From Pseudomonadota bacterium (GTDB taxonomy: Bacteria > Pseudomonadota > Gammaproteobacteria > Steroidobacterales > Woeseiaceae), in contig JADFSP010000001.1 in the NCBI GenBank assembly GCA_022560695.1, forward strand, positions 1 through 64,000: a stretch of 64,000 nucleotides of DNA. The letters run 5' to 3'. A program made the position numbers and the translations under genes. Of this stretch, positions 6,681 to 16,369 are shown in pieces. The notes below the pieces were generated by a model. That model was not told where the DNA came from, did no database searches, and saw only the letters and a list, made by a program, of their open reading frames with translations. Numbering within the stretch: the stretch's first letter is position 1; each line of letters opens with the position of its first letter.

Positions 6681-9600
6681 GACAAGGTGATCCCTATTTC
6701 CTCGAATTGCCGCTCGATCGCCTCGAGCAATTGCTCATCCTGATACGGCTTACCCAGGTAATCGTTGACGCCCAGTTCAATCGCACGCGCGCGATGCTTA
6801 TCGCCGACACGCGATGTAATCATAATGATCGGCACATCAGCAAAACGCTCGTCGTTGCGCACGTATGACGCGAATTCGTAGCCGTCCATACGTGGCATCT
6901 CGATGTCCAGCAAAATGATATCCGGCTTGTTGTCCTGCAGCAGCGCGATTGCATCAAGCCCGTCCTTCGCCGTGATAACCCGTACGCCGTGTCGCTGCAG
7001 GAAACGTTCGGTGACTCGACGCACCGTAATCGAATCGTCGACCACGAGTGCAAGTGGCCGCTCGTCAACAGGAGCCGGAGCAACTTTCTTGATTTCAACA
7101 ACGGGAGCGCCGGTTCGCACCAGCGCGTTGATATCGAGGATGAGTACAATCCGGCCGTCGCCGAGTATCGTCGCGCCCGCGATGCCACGGATACTGGCGA
7201 GCTGCGGCCCGACAGACTTGACGACAATTTCGCGGCTCGCGAGCATTTCGTCTGTCAGCAACGCGGCGGAAAAATTGCCGGCGCGCACGAGTATGACCGG
7301 AATAAACGAATCGTCGCGCGGGAGCTGCGCTGCCTGACCACCGAGATACATGCCCAGGTGGCGGAATCGATAGCTTTGCTCGCCGTAGTCGTAGCTCGGA
7401 TCCGATTGATTCAGCAGATTTTCGAGCTCCGCGCGAGGAATTCGGGCCACGCCCTCTACTGATGGCAGCGGCAGCGCGTACACTTCGTCGCCGGTACGAA
7501 CAATGAGTGCCTGGGTTATCGCGAGCGTGAACGGCAACCGGACCGTAAAATTGGTCCCCTGACCGGTCACCGAGGAAATGCGCAGCGAGCCGCCCAGCTT
7601 CTTTATTTCGTTGGCGACAACGTCCATACCCACACCGCGCCCTGCCGATTGCGTGACTTCTCCGGCAGTCGAAAATCCCGGAGTCAAAATCAACTCCATG
7701 ATTTCTTCGTCCGTGACCTTGCTATCCGGTTTCAGCATGTCCAGTTCGTAGGCTTTACGCCGTATGGCGTCCACGTTGATACCGGCGCCGTCGTCGGCCA
7801 CGTCGATGACTATTTCAGCGCCTTCGCGACGCAGGCGAATTGTGATGCGGCCCGTCGCCGACTTGCCCGCTGCCTGCCGCACCTCCGGCGCTTCGATCCC
7901 GTGGATCACGGCGTTGCGCAGCATATGCTCGAACGGCGACAACATCTTGTCCAGAACCTGCCGATCAAGCTCGCCCGAGGCACCCTCGACGGCCAGTTCG
8001 ACACGCTTATTCACTTCCAGAGCAACCTGCCGCACCAGCCGCGTCAGACGCGGCACGTGCCGCTCGAATGGCACCATGCGCGTTCGCATGAGCCCGTCTT
8101 GCAACTCGGCTGTGACACGCGATTGTTGTACAAGCAGACTTTCGGCCTCCACCGTGACCGACTGCAGCAGGTCCTTGAGGCTGTCGAGATCGTTGGCGGA
8201 CTCTGCAAGCGCTCGCGTCAGCTGCTGAAGATTGGAGTAGCGATCAAGTTCGAGCGGATCGAAGTCACGCGCAACCATCGTGTCCTGGTGGCTATGCATG
8301 ATCTGTGCTTCGGTTTCTATTTCGAGCCTGCGCAATTGCTCGCGCAGACGCGTTACGGTCTGCTCGAACTCCTCGACATTGAATTCGATCGAACTGATCT
8401 GCTGACTCAAACGAGAGTGGTAGATGCTTATCTCACCGGCCGCGTTCAGCAGGTCCTCGAGAAGGTCGGCATCGATGCGCGCAAACTCCTGACGCGCGTC
8501 GGGCGGCGCCGCCGCCCGCGGCCCCGCGGCCGGCAGCTCTGCCGCAGACTTCGGCGCGACGTCGGCTTCGGCCGCAAATTCCGGCTCGGCCCTGACTTCC
8601 ACTTCGGGCTGCGCATCGGGCTCCGCTTCTTCTTCGGGCACCGCGAGTAGCACCGGTTCCGGCTCTGTTTCTGGTTCCAGCGTCAGCGCAGAGTCGGCCG
8701 CGGCCGTGGGTTGAACATCCGATTTCAGCCCGGATTCGGGTTCGGCTTCCTGATTTGCACTGTCAGCCGTGGTCAGTTCATCGACGAGCGGCGCGTCGAT
8801 GATGACCATGCTGATCGTATCTTCGGGTTCAATCGTGAATTCTCCGGGCTCGGCCAGCTCGACATCCGCTTGTGCCGGGCTCACTTCGACGTCCGCGTCA
8901 TCCGCAACTTCAAAACCGGCATTCGCCTGCTGAATACTCCTCTCAAGAACAGCGGCGGACTTGACTGGCTTGCCGGCAATAACCGTGTCACGCATGCGAT
9001 GCAGTTCGTCAATGCTCCTCTGCAACAAGGCCACCACGGCCGGCGTCGCCTTGACACGTTCCTCGTCCACGGATATCAGGAGCGTTTCAAGTTCATGACT
9101 GAGATTCCCCATCGCAGTGATTCCGGCCATGCGCGCACCGCCCTTGAGGGTATGCAGGTTACGTTTGAGTTCTTCGACGGACTGCCGCGTATCTTTTGCC
9201 TCGCACCATTCGCCAAACGCCTTGTCCGTTGCCTCGAGCAACTCCGCCGACTCCTCGGTGAATATTGCCGCAATCTCGGCGTCATATTCCGCCTCAGCGG
9301 GCTCCGCTTCGGCTGCCTCGGCTTGCACCACGTCGCGGTCATCATCGCGCGCCGCGACCGGAGTCGGCTCTGGCGGCGGATCCAGTCTACCCGCCGGTTG
9401 CACGGCATCGGCGAGCCGCGACACGTGTTCGATAAGCGCGGTGTAATCAACGCGCTTGGGAATCGGCCGGTTGATATCCTTGACGATCGCCGCAATCGCC
9501 TTGGCTACAGCACGTAACGCATCGACACCCGATTGTTGAAAACCGATTTTGTAATCGTAAACGCGCCGCACGAATCGATTCAGCACAGCCGTTACTGCGA

Positions 9601-12136
9601 CACCACGCTCGACATTGGCCATGTTCGCGCTGCCATGCAAAGTGTGGCAGGCACGATGAAGTTTGTCGGTGACGTCGAAAGGCGGCGAATGCCCCTCACA
9701 GGCTGCGAGATAGTCATCGATAACCTTGATATGCCCAGCCGTTTCTTTCGAGAAGATATCGAGCAGGACCGGGTCCATCTCCAGCCCCGGCGGTTCGTCT
9801 TCTGCTGCCTCGCCGGTCTTCTGGATGGTCAGCACGGCGGCATTCGGATCGCCCTCCGCGAAAGCGTTCGCCCGCATTATGAGTAAACTGATGTCGGCCG
9901 TCGGCTCGGATCCAACTTCGAGCTGCTCGATCAACTCGGGTACGGCAGCCGCCGCTTCGAGTATGAATTCCACCATTGGCGGCGTCCGCACCAGGGTCCG
10001 GTTGATCAAACGATTGAGCAGGCCCTCGATACTCCAGCAGTATTCGCCGATGCGCTCTGCGCCGACCATGCGGCCACTGCCTTTCAACGTATGAAATGAT
10101 CGCCGAACCGTAATCAGAATCTCCATGTCGTCGGGCGACTCGCACCAGGTCGGCAACGTGCGCTTGATGGACGCCACCTCCTCTTTCGCCTCTTCGATGA
10201 ACAACTCGAGTAATTCGGGATCGATGTGCTCGGCATCCCGCGCCACGACGGCCAGCGGCATCACGTCGGTTGCTTGCATCGAATCGGCGCTCGCGGCATC
10301 CGTGAGTACCCGTGCCTCGATGTCTGCCAGCGGAATTTTCAGCGTGGTCGCAGCCCGTGAATCGCCCGGTTTTTCTTGCATCAGCCGCTGCTCGACGTCG
10401 CGTAACACGGTGAGGCACAATTCTGCATTGTCGAGCATGTACCAGGGCTCCGCGCGCCCGGCCTTCACCGTTTCCATGTAGTACTCGATGCTGACAATCG
10501 CATCGGCGAGTCGGTCGGTCTCCTTCTGTGTCAGGCGTGACGGGCCTCCGGCCTTGAGCATTGACATGATCAGCTTGCCGACCCGCTCAACGACTTCCAT
10601 CGCACGCGACTTGTTCAGCATCATCAAGCCGGCCGTGATGCCCCGGATCAGCGACGGCAGGCTGTCCAGCCCCTGCGACGGCGCCTTGGACGTCAGGCTC
10701 TGGCTGATCGTTTCCTTGATGCGCGCCAGGTTGATGATGCATTCGCGCATCACCGACTCAGCAACCTGCATGTAGTCGGCCGCTTCCTGGGGCGGCATAT
10801 CCGCTGTCGGTTGAGGTGGGGCCTCGTCCCTTGGGGCAGTGAGTTTGATCAATTGATGATCGAGTCGATCCTCGACGCGCAACAGCGTTGTGGCGATGTC
10901 GAGAATGGTCTGCTCGTCGGCGACGCCACCTTGTTCGACGACAGACTTGAGCCTGTCGATCTCACCATCGATATCCGTGCGCAGTTCGCCCAGCCCAAGC
11001 ACGCCGAGTGTATCGCTGATCCTCTTGAGGAGTTCGAGCTGGGGCACGAGATCCGAAGACTTGTTCATGCCGGTACGGACAAAAATGTCGAGCACGTCCT
11101 TAACCCGGCTCAGATCTTCCTTGATTGCCGCCGCAACCGTCTTCATCAACTTGATGCTGGGCGCCGACAGGGCCTCGCGAGCAAGTTCTACCTGCTCGTC
11201 GCCCGGCAGCAACTCGGCGAGGTTGAATGCAGCACGAATCTCACCGATGCGCTTGCCGGCAGTAGTCGACCGTGCGACGTAAAAAAGGAGATTGTTCAAC
11301 AGATCATCGACAGGATTCGCATCGAAAGCGGCAGCGCCGTCATCGATGAGGCGCTTGATCTGCCGATCGGCCTGGCCGAGCAAACGCTTCAGTGCGACGG
11401 ATGTCTCGAGCCCGCCGTTTTGCAGCGACTCGAGGACGCCGCCGGTTATCCACCACAATTGATGGATATCGTCACGCGTGGCAGAGCGCTCAAATGCCGC
11501 GGCGGCCGTAGCCAGGGTTTCGAGATGGCGCTTCACGTCACCACCTTTGATCCACCCGAGCAGCGCGAGCTGAAACTTCGGCCGCAGGCGGGTGGCTACC
11601 GCTACGGGATCCTCGCCACTGCTTTTTCGCGGCTTGGCTTTTGCTCCGCTTCGGTCCGGCGACAAATTCAGCAGCAGCAACGTGCCTTCCGACAATAACG
11701 GCTCGCCGCGTGCCGCCCGCAGGTCATTGAGCATCGGCAACAGCACGAGTGCAATGTCGCGACCGCCAGCCAGCAGGCGATCGACGTACGCGGGCAATTG
11801 CACCATCGCGCGCGTCAGCGCATCGAGCCCGTCGTCGCGCCCCTTGCCCGCCCGCAAAGTGGCGAGGTACTTGCAGACGAACTCCATTTCCTCGGCCAGC
11901 AGTGCTGCGCCGTAGGTCTCCGTGAGCTGCAACGCCCCGCGGACCTGATGCAGCAACTCGCCCGCACGCACGAGTGCCCGGGAGCCGCCGCGCCCGTCAA
12001 CACAATCCTCGAGCGCAAGATGGGCGTTGCGAATCGTCTCCGTCAATTCGTCACTGACGATAGCGAGCACATTGACCCGACCTTCGACGATGCGTTCGTC
12101 CAGTCGTTGCTCAGTCATGCCGGTTTCGCCCGTCAT
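6677..12136 (-). CDS. chpA: ChpA/PilL hybrid chemotaxis histidine kinase
   Basis: 1819 residues, one of the large multi-Hpt CheA homologues that control type IV pili. The first 640 residues are helical with degenerate Hpt-like modules. Three intact Hpt histidines are seen at about 682 (FHTLKGSGRM), 831 (CHTLHGSANM) and 995 (LHTLKGGARM). An acidic, proline-rich linker covers 1070-1215. The dimerisation and ATPase region spans 1220-1540 with the N box HMLRNAVIHG and G box SAGRGVGMDV. A CheW-like domain covers 1540-1680, and a receiver domain covers 1695-1815 with acid pair D1700-D1701 and phospho-acceptor near D1744. It passes phosphate to PilG and PilH. The start may alternatively be the ATG at 12118. 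P. aeruginosa ChpA (about 2470 residues) has more Hpt modules. Confidence 0.95.
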   Translation of the reverse strand: MTGETGMTEQRLDERIVEGRVNVLAIVSDELTETIRNAHLALEDCVDGRGGSRALVRAGELLHQVRGALQLTETYGAALLAEEMEFVCKYLATLRAGKGRDDGLDALTRAMVQLPAYVDRLLAGGRDIALVLLPMLNDLRAARGEPLLSEGTLLLLNLSPDRSGAKAKPRKSSGEDPVAVATRLRPKFQLALLGWIKGGDVKRHLETLATAAAAFERSATRDDIHQLWWITGGVLESLQNGGLETSVALKRLLGQADRQIKRLIDDGAAAFDANPVDDLLNNLLFYVARSTTAGKRIGEIRAAFNLAELLPGDEQVELAREALSAPSIKLMKTVAAAIKEDLSRVKDVLDIFVRTGMNKSSDLVPQLELLKRISDTLGVLGLGELRTDIDGEIDRLKSVVEQGGVADEQTILDIATTLLRVEDRLDHQLIKLTAPRDEAPPQPTADMPPQEAADYMQVAESVMRECIINLARIKETISQSLTSKAPSQGLDSLPSLIRGITAGLMMLNKSRAMEVVERVGKLIMSMLKAGGPSRLTQKETDRLADAIVSIEYYMETVKAGRAEPWYMLDNAELCLTVLRDVEQRLMQEKPGDSRAATTLKIPLADIEARVLTDAASADSMQATDVMPLAVVARDAEHIDPELLELFIEEAKEEVASIKRTLPTWCESPDDMEILITVRRSFHTLKGSGRMVGAERIGEYCWSIEGLLNRLINRTLVRTPPMVEFILEAAAAVPELIEQLEVGSEPTADISLLIMRANAFAEGDPNAAVLTIQKTGEAAEDEPPGLEMDPVLLDIFSKETAGHIKVIDDYLAACEGHSPPFDVTDKLHRACHTLHGSANMANVERGVAVTAVLNRFVRRVYDYKIGFQQSGVDALRAVAKAIAAIVKDINRPIPKRVDYTALIEHVSRLADAVQPAGRLDPPPEPTPVAARDDDRDVVQAEAAEAEPAEAEYDAEIAAIFTEESAELLEATDKAFGEWCEAKDTRQSVEELKRNLHTLKGGARMAGITAMGNLSHELETLLISVDEERVKATPAVVALLQRSIDELHRMRDTVIAGKPVKSAAVLERSIQQANAGFEVADDADVEVSPAQADVELAEPGEFTIEPEDTISMVIIDAPLVDELTTADSANQEAEPESGLKSDVQPTAAADSALTLEPETEPEPVLLAVPEEEAEPDAQPEVEVRAEPEFAAEADVAPKSAAELPAAGPRAAAPPDARQEFARIDADLLEDLLNAAGEISIYHSRLSQQISSIEFNVEEFEQTVTRLREQLRRLEIETEAQIMHSHQDTMVARDFDPLELDRYSNLQQLTRALAESANDLDSLKDLLQSVTVEAESLLVQQSRVTAELQDGLMRTRMVPFERHVPRLTRLVRQVALEVNKRVELAVEGASGELDRQVLDKMLSPFEHMLRNAVIHGIEAPEVRQAAGKSATGRITIRLRREGAEIVIDVADDGAGINVDAIRRKAYELDMLKPDSKVTDEEIMELILTPGFSTAGEVTQSAGRGVGMDVVANEIKKLGGSLRISSVTGQGTNFTVRLPFTLAITQALIVRTGDEVYALPLPSVEGVARIPRAELENLLNQSDPSYDYGEQSYRFRHLGMYLGGQAAQLPRDDSFIPVILVRAGNFSAALLTDEMLASREIVVKSVGPQLASIRGIAGATILGDGRIVLILDINALVRTGAPVVEIKKVAPAPVDERPLALVVDDSITVRRVTERFLQRHGVRVITAKDGLDAIALLQDNKPDIILLDIEMPRMDGYEFASYVRNDERFADVPIIMITSRVGDKHRARAIELGVNDYLGKPYQDEQLLEAIERQFEEIGITLS

Positions 12137-12151
12137 CGATTCGGGTCGTTG

Positions 12152-13564
12152 TTAGCCTGCGGTTGCCTGTTTTCCGGCGCTACCGCTGGCTGCTTTCGGA
12201 GCGGCCGCGCCTGCGGTTGCCTGTTTTCCGGCCTGACCGCCTGCGGCCTTCGGAGGGGCCGCCGGCAATACGGTGGTCTGCGCCGGCTCTTCCGGCAACG
12301 TGAAGCCGGCAACGGTCGTCCTGAGCTGCGATGCAAATTCCGATAGCTTGGAAATCGCCGCCGCAGTTGCCGTAGTCGCTTTGCCGGCTTGCTGGCTTAT
12401 TTCACGCAGTCGCGTCGTTCGTTTCATCACGTCGGCCGCCGCTTCTGCCTGTTGTCTTGCAGAGTTCGAAATATTTTGCACAAGACTTGCAATCTGATTG
12501 GATACCTGCTCGATTTCGTCAAGCGCCGCACCAGCGTTTTCCGCAAGCAACGCGCCACCAACGACGTCTGTCGTACTGCGCTCCATTGAAACCACAGCCT
12601 CCTTCGTATCGGCTTGAATCGTCCTGACGAGCACTTCAATCTGTTTGGTTGCATTCGTCGAGCGCTCGGCCAGCCGCTGGACTTCATCGGCGACGACAGC
12701 AAAACCGCGGCCGGCTTCGCCGGCCATGGACGCCTGAATCGATGCGTTCAACGCAAGTATATTGGTCTGCTCCGCGATGTCGTTGATGAGTTCAACGATG
12801 TTGCCGATTTCCTGCGAACTCTCGCCGAGCCGCTTGATACGTTTCGAAGTATCCTGAATTGTTTCGCGAATCGTGTTCATGCCATCAATCGTGCGGCGTA
12901 CGGCCTCGCCGCCCTTATGTGCGACTTCCACCGAATGCCGGGCGACATCGGAAGAGCGCTCGGCATTGCCGGACACCTCTTCAATCGACGCGGCCATCGA
13001 TGCGATCGACTCGGTCGCGGCCTTGATTTCCCTGGCCTGATTTTCGGCGGCACGCGACATGTGCGCCGCCGAATTCTTGGTCTGCTTGGCCGCAGAGTCG
13101 ACCATGATTGCAGTCTTGTTGACCGTCGTCACGAGCTTGCGCAATTCTTCGATGGCGAAATTGAATGAATCGGCGATCGTACCGGTGATATCTTCGGTCA
13201 CGGTCGCCTCCACGGTCAGGTCACCGTCCGCGAGGCTGCCCATTTCATCGAGTAGCCTCAGGATGGCCTGTTGGTTGCGATCATTCTGCTCCGCCTGATC
13301 CTTCGCCGTGCGTTCGAAAACTGCCATGCGTATGTTCAGAATTATGAGGCCACCGACGAGCAAGACGGCGAAGCCCATCAATCCGAGCGGCACCCATGAA
13401 ATGACCAACAAACGACTCAACAGGCTCGTGTCAGCGAGATTTGTTGCCGCGGGATCGACACTGGCATAGTGCAGGTACACGACGCTACCCGCGGCAATCA
13501 GCGACAGGACAATGATCGTTGCCACGATTCGAAATATGAATGTTGTGTCAGTTTCCTTGGCCAT
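12152..13564 (-). CDS. pilJ: PilJ-like methyl-accepting chemotaxis protein, shortened sensor region
   Basis: 470 residues with two membrane helices (about 8-30 and 50-78) flanking only some 20 periplasmic residues. A HAMP-like segment follows, then a full cytoplasmic signalling coiled coil with the hairpin tip NDIAEQTNILALNASIQASM. It feeds signals through CheW proteins to ChpA. Classical PilJ is about 680 residues with two periplasmic PilJ domains, which are absent here. The C-terminus ends in two copies of an 18-residue Ala/Gly/Lys-rich repeat (SAGKQATAG type). Position between pilI and chpA supports the assignment. Confidence 0.88.
   Translation of the reverse strand: MAKETDTTFIFRIVATIIVLSLIAAGSVVYLHYASVDPAATNLADTSLLSRLLVISWVPLGLMGFAVLLVGGLIILNIRMAVFERTAKDQAEQNDRNQQAILRLLDEMGSLADGDLTVEATVTEDITGTIADSFNFAIEELRKLVTTVNKTAIMVDSAAKQTKNSAAHMSRAAENQAREIKAATESIASMAASIEEVSGNAERSSDVARHSVEVAHKGGEAVRRTIDGMNTIRETIQDTSKRIKRLGESSQEIGNIVELINDIAEQTNILALNASIQASMAGEAGRGFAVVADEVQRLAERSTNATKQIEVLVRTIQADTKEAVVSMERSTTDVVGGALLAENAGAALDEIEQVSNQIASLVQNISNSARQQAEAAADVMKRTTRLREISQQAGKATTATAAAISKLSEFASQLRTTVAGFTLPEEPAQTTVLPAAPPKAAGGQAGKQATAGAAAPKAASGSAGKQATAG
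12155..12262. repeat. Two tandem 54-bp units at the 3' end of pilJ
   Basis: A segment GCCTGCGGTTGCCTGTTTTC occurs at 12155 and again at 12209, giving a 54-bp period. In frame it encodes two 18-residue Ala/Gly/Lys-rich units at the extreme C-terminus of the chemoreceptor. An in-frame duplication likely extended a flexible tail. Confidence 0.8.
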
Positions 13565-13655
13565 GGTTCGTGACTCAATAAATAGTCTGCGTTCGATGTT
13601 GTCGACGACGGTACTCCGTCAAGGCGATATTGACGGCATACCGATCATCGGTGGA

Positions 13656-14219
13656 TCATTCTTCTGCTGCTTGCAAGAACACGTTGCTTTCAACAAACTC
13701 GAACAGGTTCAAAATCGGCCATGTCTCGTCACTTCGCCGATAGGCTCCTGTCAGGAAGCGGTCGCAGCGCACAATCGTCTGTGGCAATTCCTCGGAAAAT
13801 TCCTGGTTCGAAAACCGGCGGAACCCCTGGACCTCATCGACGACAAGGCCCGCCGGTATCTCCCGGTGATTGACTGAGATGACACGGGTCGTGCGCCTCA
13901 GTGATGTCCGTCCGCTGCCGAGCAACAGCTTGATATCGATGAGCGGCAACAAGTGTCCACGCAAATTCGCGATGCCCAGCAACCAGCGTCGCGCGCCGGG
14001 GACGCGCGTCATCGATTCCGGCAATTTCAGCACTTCTCTCACCTGGTCACGGCTTACGACAAATTGCTCCTCGCCGATGCGAAAACCGATTCCGACCCAT
14101 TCGTCCGGCAGGGGCGAACCGCCCACACCCGATTGCGCATGGGCACTGCGTCGCTCAATCTCGAGGAGCAACTCGAACGGTTGTGTAACCAGCGTTGCGA
14201 GCTTGACCGACTTACTCAT
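13656..14219 (-). CDS. pilI: PilI, CheW-like chemotaxis adaptor
   Basis: 187 residues with one CheW domain: VGIGFRIGEEQFVVSRDQVR near residue 45 and RRWLLGIANLRGHLLPLIDI near residue 80. It couples the PilJ receptor to the ChpA kinase. Its stop-start junction with pilH is one base apart (14219/14220), which indicates an operon. The N-terminal 35 residues precede the first strand, as is usual for PilI. Located between pilH and pilJ as in other twitching-motility clusters. Confidence 0.9.
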   Translation of the reverse strand: MSKSVKLATLVTQPFELLLEIERRSAHAQSGVGGSPLPDEWVGIGFRIGEEQFVVSRDQVREVLKLPESMTRVPGARRWLLGIANLRGHLLPLIDIKLLLGSGRTSLRRTTRVISVNHREIPAGLVVDEVQGFRRFSNQEFSEELPQTIVRCDRFLTGAYRRSDETWPILNLFEFVESNVFLQAAEE

Positions 14220-14585
14220 TCAGGCGGCCGTTACCGCATTAATTTTTGCCACCAACTGTTGCTCGCCAATTGGCTTGACCAGGTACTCCACCGCGCCCTG
14301 ACGCATTCCCCATATCTTGTCTGTCGCCTGATCCTTGCTCGTAACAATGATGACCGGTATGCCTGACGTTGCAGGATCCCGATTCAGTTTTCGCGTCGCC
14401 TGAAATCCGTTCATGCCGGGCATGACGACATCCATCAGAATGCAGTCCGGGTGCGACGTCCGCGCCTGCCGCAAGCCCGACTCGCCGCTATCGGCAACGA
14501 GTGTTTCAAAGCCGTTTTTTTCGAGCATATTCTGAAACAGGTGCAGCTCGGTTGGCGAATCATCGATGATGAGAACAACTGCCAT
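14220..14585 (-). CDS. pilH: PilH, CheY-like response regulator
   Basis: 121 residues comprising a single receiver domain. It starts MAVVLIIDDSPTEL with the acid pair, the phospho-acceptor Asp lies in DCILMDVVMPGMNGFQATR, and the conserved Lys is in VEYLVKPIGE. PilH is known to receive phosphate from ChpA and to act with the retraction side (PilT) or as a phosphate sink. Order pilG-pilH-pilI is conserved. No output domain is present. Confidence 0.92.
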   Translation of the reverse strand: MAVVLIIDDSPTELHLFQNMLEKNGFETLVADSGESGLRQARTSHPDCILMDVVMPGMNGFQATRKLNRDPATSGIPVIIVTSKDQATDKIWGMRQGAVEYLVKPIGEQQLVAKINAVTAA

Positions 14586-14655
14586 CTGTGTACCCCTCTG
14601 CGGCCTCCGGTTACTTATCCTGCCATCAGCGCGGCCGACGTCAGTCGCCTTGCTG

Positions 14656-15048
14656 TTACCCGATCTGACTGGTTATCGCCCCCAGTAACTCATCTTTGGT
14701 GAACGGCTTGGTCAGGTACTGCTCCGATCCGACAAGTCGACCGCGCGCCCTGTCGAACAAGCCATCCTTGCTCGACAACATGATGACCGGCGTTGACTTG
14801 AAAATCTTGTTGTGCTTGATCAGTGAGCACGTCTCATAGCCGTCGAGACGGGGCATCATGATATCCACAAATATCAGGTCCGGGTGGTGATCCGCGATTT
14901 TTGATAACGCATCGAAACCGTCGATTGCGGTGAAGACCTGACAGCCTTCCTTCGTCAGCAGCGTCTCGGCCGTTCGGCGTATCGTCTTGCTATCGTCCAC
15001 GACGAGAATCTTGAGGCCATTCAGACTTCGAGATGCACTGCTAGACAC
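14656..15048 (-). CDS. pilG: PilG, CheY-like response regulator
   Basis: 130 residues, a stand-alone receiver domain: ILVVDDSKTIRRTAETLL, the phosphorylation site in DLIFVDIMMPRLDGYE, and the Lys in YLTKPFTKDE. PilG promotes pilus extension and cAMP signalling downstream of ChpA in Pseudomonas. It is the first gene of the leftward operon and is divergent from gshB. The 70-base gap to pilH is the largest within the pilG-pilH-pilI part of the operon. Confidence 0.93.
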   Translation of the reverse strand: MSSSASRSLNGLKILVVDDSKTIRRTAETLLTKEGCQVFTAIDGFDALSKIADHHPDLIFVDIMMPRLDGYETCSLIKHNKIFKSTPVIMLSSKDGLFDRARGRLVGSEQYLTKPFTKDELLGAITSQIG

Positions 15049-15373
15049 CGGATTTCCTCGCGATCGTTGATCCTGGCGATTGGTTGTTCCACTTCCCTGA
15101 CGACCGATTCAGAGCGGCGCATCACCGTGGATCCGTCAACAAGAGCGACTTGTACCATATTGACATAAGTCCCGCTACGACGCCCGCCACAGACGCCAGA
15201 ATCGTCCGGAAAACCGTGGCTTGCAATTGCATTGACGGACGTGAACAACGCGCTCGGGCAGGCGCCGAAGTGATCGGCGCCTGCCGCCGGAACGCGTCGC
15301 CGCCAGTACTTCGGGACGTCGCCTCACTGTATAGTCGTGCGCTACCTGACCAGGAAAGAAACCGGCACGAACG
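15049..15373. promoter_or_regulatory. Divergent pilG-gshB control region
   Basis: 325 bases between divergent starts. A perfect 12-bp stem with a 5-base loop occupies 15257-15285 (GGCAGGCGCCGA paired with its complement) and lacks a T-run. A TATAGT hexamer at 15330-15335 is the best -10 candidate for gshB, with a poor -35. No clear promoter was recognised for pilG. Open frames through this interval look like antisense or chance. Confidence 0.5.
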
Positions 15374-16330
15374 ATGGCAAACAGTCCGCTCTCCGTTGGC
15401 ATCGTGATGGATCCCATCGAATCGATCACGCCGAAGAAAGACAGTTCTCTTGCGATGTTGCTCGAGGCCGAGCGGCGCAACGCCGAGATTCATTATTTCG
15501 AACAGGCTGACCTCAGGCTTTGCTCGGGTGAAGCCGTCGGCCGCGGCCGCAGACTGCGGGTTCGCGACGACGTTGACTCGTGGTACGAAATCGCGGAAGA
15601 GAGCGAGCTCAAGCTGGGCGATCTGGATGTCATCCTTATGCGCAAGGATCCCCCATTCGACATGGAGTACATCTATACGACGTATATTCTCGACCGGGCA
15701 GCGGACGCCGGCGCACTCGTTGTCAATCGCCCGCAAGCTCTGCGCGACATGAACGAAAAGGCCTACACAGCGTGGTTTCCGGACTGCACACCGCAATCCC
15801 TGATCACGCGCTCCATGGACGACTTGCGATCCTTTCTCGAAGATCTGCGACAGATCGTCGTCAAACCGCTTGACGGCATGGGCGGCCGATCGATTTTTGT
15901 CGTCAGGAAGGGGGATAAGAACGCCAATGTGATTTTTGAGACGCTGACCGATTTCGGCCGGAAATTCGCAATGGCGCAGGCATACATCCCCGAAATCGAG
16001 CAAGGCGACAAACGCATCTTGCTCATTAACGGCGAAGCAGTACCCTACGCTCTCGCTCGAATTCCGCCTGCCGGCGATAATCGTGGCAATCTCGTCACGG
16101 GCGCGGTTGGCAAGGGTCAACCCCTGTCAGAACGTGACCGCCAAATTTGTGATGTGGTCGGTCCACGGCTGCGAGAGCATGGCGTCATTTTCGCCGGCAT
16201 CGATATCATTGGTGACTACCTCACCGAGGTGAACGTAACAAGCCCGACCGGCATACGCGAGATTGATCGGCAATTCGGTCTGAATATCGCCGGCCTGCTG
16301 TTCGACGCAATCGATGCAGAGCTGGCTTAG
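15374..16330 (+). CDS. gshB: Glutathione synthetase
   Basis: 318 residues, the usual length for bacterial GshB. It joins gamma-glutamylcysteine and glycine with ATP hydrolysis in the cytoplasm. The start MANSPLSVGIVMDPIESI matches the family's conserved IMDPI region. The ATP-grasp core has VVKPLDGMGGRSIFVV, LMRKDPPFD, and the end motif TEVNVTSPTGIREID, which holds metal- and ATP-binding residues. It heads the rightward run gshB-apbE-tonB-yqgE-ruvX, a classic gammaproteobacterial order. Confidence 0.96.
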   Translation: MANSPLSVGIVMDPIESITPKKDSSLAMLLEAERRNAEIHYFEQADLRLCSGEAVGRGRRLRVRDDVDSWYEIAEESELKLGDLDVILMRKDPPFDMEYIYTTYILDRAADAGALVVNRPQALRDMNEKAYTAWFPDCTPQSLITRSMDDLRSFLEDLRQIVVKPLDGMGGRSIFVVRKGDKNANVIFETLTDFGRKFAMAQAYIPEIEQGDKRILLINGEAVPYALARIPPAGDNRGNLVTGAVGKGQPLSERDRQICDVVGPRLREHGVIFAGIDIIGDYLTEVNVTSPTGIREIDRQFGLNIAGLLFDAIDAELA

Positions 16331-16369
16331 CCAAACCAGGCTGAAATCAGGGGAGCGCTGATCAATTTA

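Noticed and set aside
7649-8650. 333-codon plus-strand open frame inside chpA
   Set aside because: Antisense to the kinase core with all catalytic motifs on the other strand.
10811-11698. 295-codon plus-strand open frame inside chpA
   Set aside because: Antisense to the helical N-terminal part of ChpA; no start signal or domain.
15122-16120. 332-codon minus-strand open frame over gshB
   Set aside because: Antisense to glutathione synthetase, which has intact ATP-grasp motifs.
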